9,474 nucleotides of DNA from NCBI GenBank assembly GCA_025458985.1, contig JALORM010000052.1, forward strand, positions 1 through 9,474, read 5' to 3'. The notes under the pieces were generated by a model. That model had not been told where the DNA came from, did not search any database, and worked only from the letters and a program-made list of their open reading frames with translations. This document shows positions 6,949 through 9,474 of the stretch, in pieces. This DNA is from Paracoccaceae bacterium. GTDB lineage: Bacteria; Pseudomonadota; Alphaproteobacteria; Rhodobacterales; Rhodobacteraceae. Made by a program: the position numbers and the translations under genes. Every line of letters begins with the position of its first letter. Positions within the stretch are counted from its first letter, which is position 1.

Positions 6949-7902
6949 GTCCAGGTCGTCAGCCAGCCAGCGCTCAAGCAGGAAGCGCGCGATCGACCCT
7001 GGCCGTGCCGGCTTGAGCCTCGGGTGCCGGCCATGAAGCGCCTCGAGCACTTCTTCCCTGCTGGCCCAGAGCGCGTCTTCCAGTTCCTCCGGGTCCAGCA
7101 CTATGTCGCGCGTCAGCGCTTCGGCACGCAGGCCGAACATCAGCGACGACGGGAACGGCCAGGGCTGCGAGGCGAGGTAGCCGACGCGGCCCAGCCGGAT
7201 GCCCGCCTCCTCGGCCACCTCGCGGCGCGCGGCGGCTTCGATCGTCTCGCCCGGCTCGACGAAGCCCGCGAGCAGCGAATACATCCCTTCGGGCCAGAAG
7301 GCAGACCGGCCCAGCAGCACGTCGTCTCCCCGCGTCACCAGCACGATGACCACCGGATCGGTGCGCGGGAAGTGGTTGGCGCCGCAGGCCGGGCAATCGC
7401 GCTGCCAGCCTGCCTTGCCGGGGAGGGTCCGTTCGCCGCACCGGGCACAGAAGCCGTGGGTCGCGTGCCAGCCCGTCAGCGCGCGCGCCGTCGCCACGAG
7501 TTCGGCGTCGCGCCGGGTAAGGCGCGCCATCAGTCCCCGCAGTTCGGCAAAGCGCTGGTCGGGCGCAAGCGACGGATGCCGCTGTTCGGACGGGTCGAAG
7601 AAGGCGCCGAGGGTTTCGGGGTCCTCGTCGGGCTCCCAGGGCGAGATATCGAGTGCAAAGCGCGCCGCGCCGTCGTCCAGCCCGAGGAAGATCGGTGCCT
7701 CGCGCGCCTCGGCGACGATGGGATGGTCAAGCGCCAGCCAGCCCGCACCCTCGCCGGCGAAGAGCGGCTTGCCCCGCCAGACCGGCAGCAGGCGGGCCTC
7801 GGCCGAGGCGGAGTGGCGCGCCATCTCGTCCGGCTTCCCTCGGAGCACCGCCGCCCTGTCCAGGCCCGAGCCCCCGAACGTCACCGTCTCTGCGTCGCGC
7901 AT
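6946..7902 (-). CDS. nudC: NudC: NAD+/NADH pyrophosphatase (RNA de-NADding Nudix hydrolase)
   Basis: Hydrolyses NAD(H) to NMN(H) and AMP and, as known for E. coli NudC, removes NAD caps from RNA. The 318 residues comprise a divergent N-terminal domain (about 1-130), a zinc ribbon with Cys152, Cys155, Cys170 and Cys173 (CARC...CPAC), and the Nudix domain from about 180. The Nudix box runs G213 to I235 with E219, R227, E228, E231 and E232 all present. It is followed by SQPWPFPSS at 245-253, the NADH-specific signature of this subfamily. ATG 7902 has AGGAAGG 5 bases upstream (7914-7908). The frame is open to 8085, but that extension would cross the divergent gene's leader and lacks family similarity. 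Longer than E. coli NudC (257) because of the N-terminal domain. Confidence 0.94.
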   Translation of the reverse strand: MRDAETVTFGGSGLDRAAVLRGKPDEMARHSASAEARLLPVWRGKPLFAGEGAGWLALDHPIVAEAREAPIFLGLDDGAARFALDISPWEPDEDPETLGAFFDPSEQRHPSLAPDQRFAELRGLMARLTRRDAELVATARALTGWHATHGFCARCGERTLPGKAGWQRDCPACGANHFPRTDPVVIVLVTRGDDVLLGRSAFWPEGMYSLLAGFVEPGETIEAAARREVAEEAGIRLGRVGYLASQPWPFPSSLMFGLRAEALTRDIVLDPEELEDALWASREEVLEALHGRHPRLKPARPGSIARFLLERWLADDLD

Positions 7903-8102
7903 GTCTGCCTTCCTGCCCCGGAACGGACCCTGACATGCGCGGCGCCAAGGCGCAATCGGTGCGGGCGTTGCCCTTGCGCGACAGCGGCCCGCGGCGCGAA
8001 GGCACAACCGCCGGTCGTCTGGTGCCGCCTCGATCTGCGACTTAGTGTTGAGTTGTTCCGGTGGTATCCTTCTTTGGCAGAACACTGACAGCGGAGGTCA
8101 CC
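7903..8102. other. Divergent intergenic region between nudC and the cpdB-like gene
   Basis: This 200-bp stretch must carry the promoters of both divergent genes. No convincing -35/-10 pair stands out on either strand. Seen here: a small palindrome GCGCC-AA-GGCGC at 7942-7953, and an imperfect long hairpin at about 7968-8007 with mismatches and bulges, which may be chance in such GC-rich DNA. The last 60 bases (8041-8100) are clearly more AT-rich than the surroundings, as expected for a promoter and leader of the plus-strand gene. Confidence 0.4.
8093..8097 (+). promoter_or_regulatory. Shine-Dalgarno of the cpdB-like gene
   Basis: GGAGG lies 5 bases before the ATG at 8103. It fixes this start, in frame 3, as the beginning of the Tat signal and the metallophosphatase domain. 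A frame-2 ORF that starts at 8045 and overlaps the same DNA is a shadow. Confidence 0.7.
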
Positions 8103-9474
8103 ATGGACAGCAGGACGAAACACACGGTCGGGCGGCGGGCCTTCCTCGCCGGAGGTCTGGCGGGGGCATCCTTGATCGCACTGCATCCCTTCTCGGCCCG
8201 AGCACAGGCGGGCCAGGCGCACCTGCGCATCATGGAAACCACCGACCTGCACGTGCACGTCTTCCCCTACGACTACTATGCCGACCGGCCGGTGGACACT
8301 GTCGGCCTGTCGCGCACGGCGGCCATCGTCAGGGCGATCCGCGCCGAGGCGACGAACTCGATGCTGGTCGACAACGGCGACTTCCTGCAAGGCAACCCGA
8401 TGGGCGACTATATCGCCTACGAACGGGGCATGAAGGACGGCGACATGCACCCCGTCATCACCGCGATGAACACGGTCGGCTTCGACGCATCGACCCTTGG
8501 CAACCACGAGTTCAACTACGGGCTCGACTTCCTGATGAAATCGCTGGCCGGGGCGCAGTTCCCGGTGATCTCGGCCAACATCGCCAAGACGCTTGGTGCC
8601 GATCCGACGAAGGACGAGACGCTGGTGCCGCCCTACGTCATCCTGGACCGCACGCTGACCGACGGTGCGGGGGAAACCCATCCGATCCGCATCGGCCTGA
8701 TCGGTTTCGTCCCGCCCCAGATCATGACGTGGGACCGGCGCCACCTCGAGGGCAACGTCAGCGTCCGCGACATCGTGGCGACGGCGCGCGCCTTCGTTCC
8801 GCAGATGAAGGAGGAGGGCGCCGACATCATCGTGGCGCTCAGCCACTCCGGCATCGGCCCGGCCGCCTGGACGGAAGGCATGGAGAACGCCAGCGTTCCG
8901 CTGGCGATGGTCGAGGGGATCGACGCCCTGATGACCGGGCACCACCACCTCGTCTTTCCCGGCGACGCCTTTGGGCGGCTTCTGGGGCTCGCACCTCGGC
9001 ATGGTCGACCTGCTGCTGGAGCGCGAGGGCGGCCAGTGGCGCATCGTCGGCCACACCGCCGAGGCGCGGCCGATCTCGCAGCGCAACGAAGACCGGTCGG
9101 TCACCGCGCTGGTCGAGGACGTGCCCGAAGTGCTGGCCTCGGTCCAGGACGTGCACGATGCGACGCTGGCCTACGTCCGCCGCGCGGTCGGCAAGACCTC
9201 GGCGCCCTTGCACAGCTACTTCGCTCTGGTGGCCGACGACCCCTCGGTCCAGATCGTGAGCCAGGCGCAGACCTGGTACATCGCCGAAATGCTGAAGGGG
9301 ACCGAGCACGAAGGGCTGCCGATCCTGTCGGCGGCGGCGCCCTTCAAGTCGGGCGGCCGCGGCGGGCCGGACTACTACACCGACGTGCCCGCGGGAGATG
9401 TCGCGATCAAGAACGTGGCCGACCTCTACCTCTACCCCAACACCGTGCGCGCGGTGAAGGTGACGGGCGCCCAG
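8103..9474 (+). pseudogene. cpdB: CpdB-like 2',3'-cyclic-nucleotide phosphodiesterase/3'-nucleotidase, frameshifted, 3' end outside window
   Basis: Periplasmic nucleotide scavenging enzyme (known family role). Frame 3 encodes a Tat signal (GRRAFLAGG at 10-18, cleavage likely ARA|QA at 34/35). Metallophosphatase motifs follow: DLHVH (49-53), DNGDFLQGNP (90-99), GNHEFNYG (133-140), SHSG (248-251) and GHHHLVFPGDAF (279-290). After residue 290, at about base 8972, the homologous sequence jumps to frame 1: from 8977 it reads GFWGSHLGMVDLLLE and continues for 166 residues into the 5'-nucleotidase C-terminal domain (EARPIS, YVRRAVGKTSAPLHSY, AAAPFKSGG, NVADLYLYPNTV) to the edge. In E. coli CpdB about 20 residues separate the equivalents of DAF and GFWG; here they are missing. 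So an out-of-frame deletion, or an assembly error, breaks the gene. Intact family members are about 650 residues or more. Confidence 0.85.
8970..8979 (+). other. Frameshift/deletion junction in the cpdB-like gene
   Basis: Bases TTTGGGCGGC join the upstream frame (GCC TTT, codons at 8967 and 8970) to the downstream frame (GGC TTC TGG from 8977). Family sequences normally have a segment ending in VMPG just before the FWG, so the lost DNA probably ended within that MPG codon region. A loss of 3n+2 bases fits the frame change. Exact endpoints cannot be set without an intact relative. Confidence 0.75.

Noticed and set aside
7968..8007. Imperfect hairpin in the nudC/cpdB intergenic region
   Set aside because: Needs several mismatches and a bulge, has no T-tract, and such pairings are frequent by chance at this GC content; kept only as a remark.
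8042..8070. Possible promoter TTAGTG-17-TATCCT upstream of the cpdB-like gene
   Set aside because: The -35 match is poor and the choice arbitrary, although the region is the most AT-rich before the gene.
7881..9104. Minus-strand ORF of 407 codons opposite the cpdB-like gene
   Set aside because: Antisense shadow crossing the intergenic region; no domain or ribosome site.
8045..9259. Frame-2 plus-strand ORF of 404 codons over the cpdB-like gene
   Set aside because: Arg/Pro/Gly-rich translation with no motif, while frame 3 then frame 1 give clear CpdB sequence.
1..9474. Search for defence systems, mobile elements, CRISPR repeats, RNA genes or toxin-antitoxin pairs
   Set aside because: Every stretch is covered by recognised housekeeping genes or intergenic regions of at most about 200 bp; no direct repeat arrays, terminal inverted repeats, integrase or tRNA-like folds were seen.

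Overview
The window is about 65% G+C, with GC-rich third codon positions and dense gene packing. Protein content (YejABEF transporter, CycM-type membrane cytochrome c next to a stand-alone prephenate dehydratase, NudC followed by an SRPBCC protein, Tat-exported CpdB-like nucleotidase) suggests an alphaproteobacterium, most likely Rhodobacterales/Rhodobacteraceae. That placement rests on recalled protein resemblance, not on a search. It reads as ordinary chromosomal core DNA: I see no tRNA, rRNA, insertion sequence, phage gene, CRISPR array or attachment site.

Layout. Bases 1-4797 hold a minus-strand operon yejA-yejB-yejE-yejF for an ABC importer of oligopeptide type. YejA is the periplasmic binding protein, YejB and YejE the permeases, and YejF the ATPase, cut by the left edge. 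The genes are tightly coupled: 15 bp between yejA and yejB, 1 bp between yejB and a proposed GTG start of yejE, and an ATGA overlap between yejE and yejF. Upstream of yejA lies about 200 bp with a strong rho-independent terminator that ends the next minus-strand gene, a membrane-anchored cytochrome c (cycM-like, 4997-5521).

Divergent from the cytochrome gene is pheA (5628-6461, plus), a stand-alone prephenate dehydratase with a C-terminal ACT domain (phenylalanine synthesis). It converges, with only 2 bp between stop codons, on a minus-strand pair: nudC (NAD/NADH pyrophosphatase or RNA de-NADding Nudix enzyme) and a small SRPBCC-fold protein whose Shine-Dalgarno overlaps the nudC stop. A 200-bp intergenic region separates nudC from a divergent plus-strand gene for a Tat-exported 2',3'-cyclic-nucleotide phosphodiesterase/3'-nucleotidase (cpdB-like), which runs off the right edge.

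The one clearly abnormal thing is inside that last gene. At about 8970-8977 the reading frame jumps from frame 3 to frame 1 and about 20 expected residues are absent, consistent with an out-of-frame deletion of roughly 60 bp (or an assembly fault). Both frames stay open to the window end, so a simple ORF caller would produce a plausible-length protein with a false C-terminus. I find no new biological system here.
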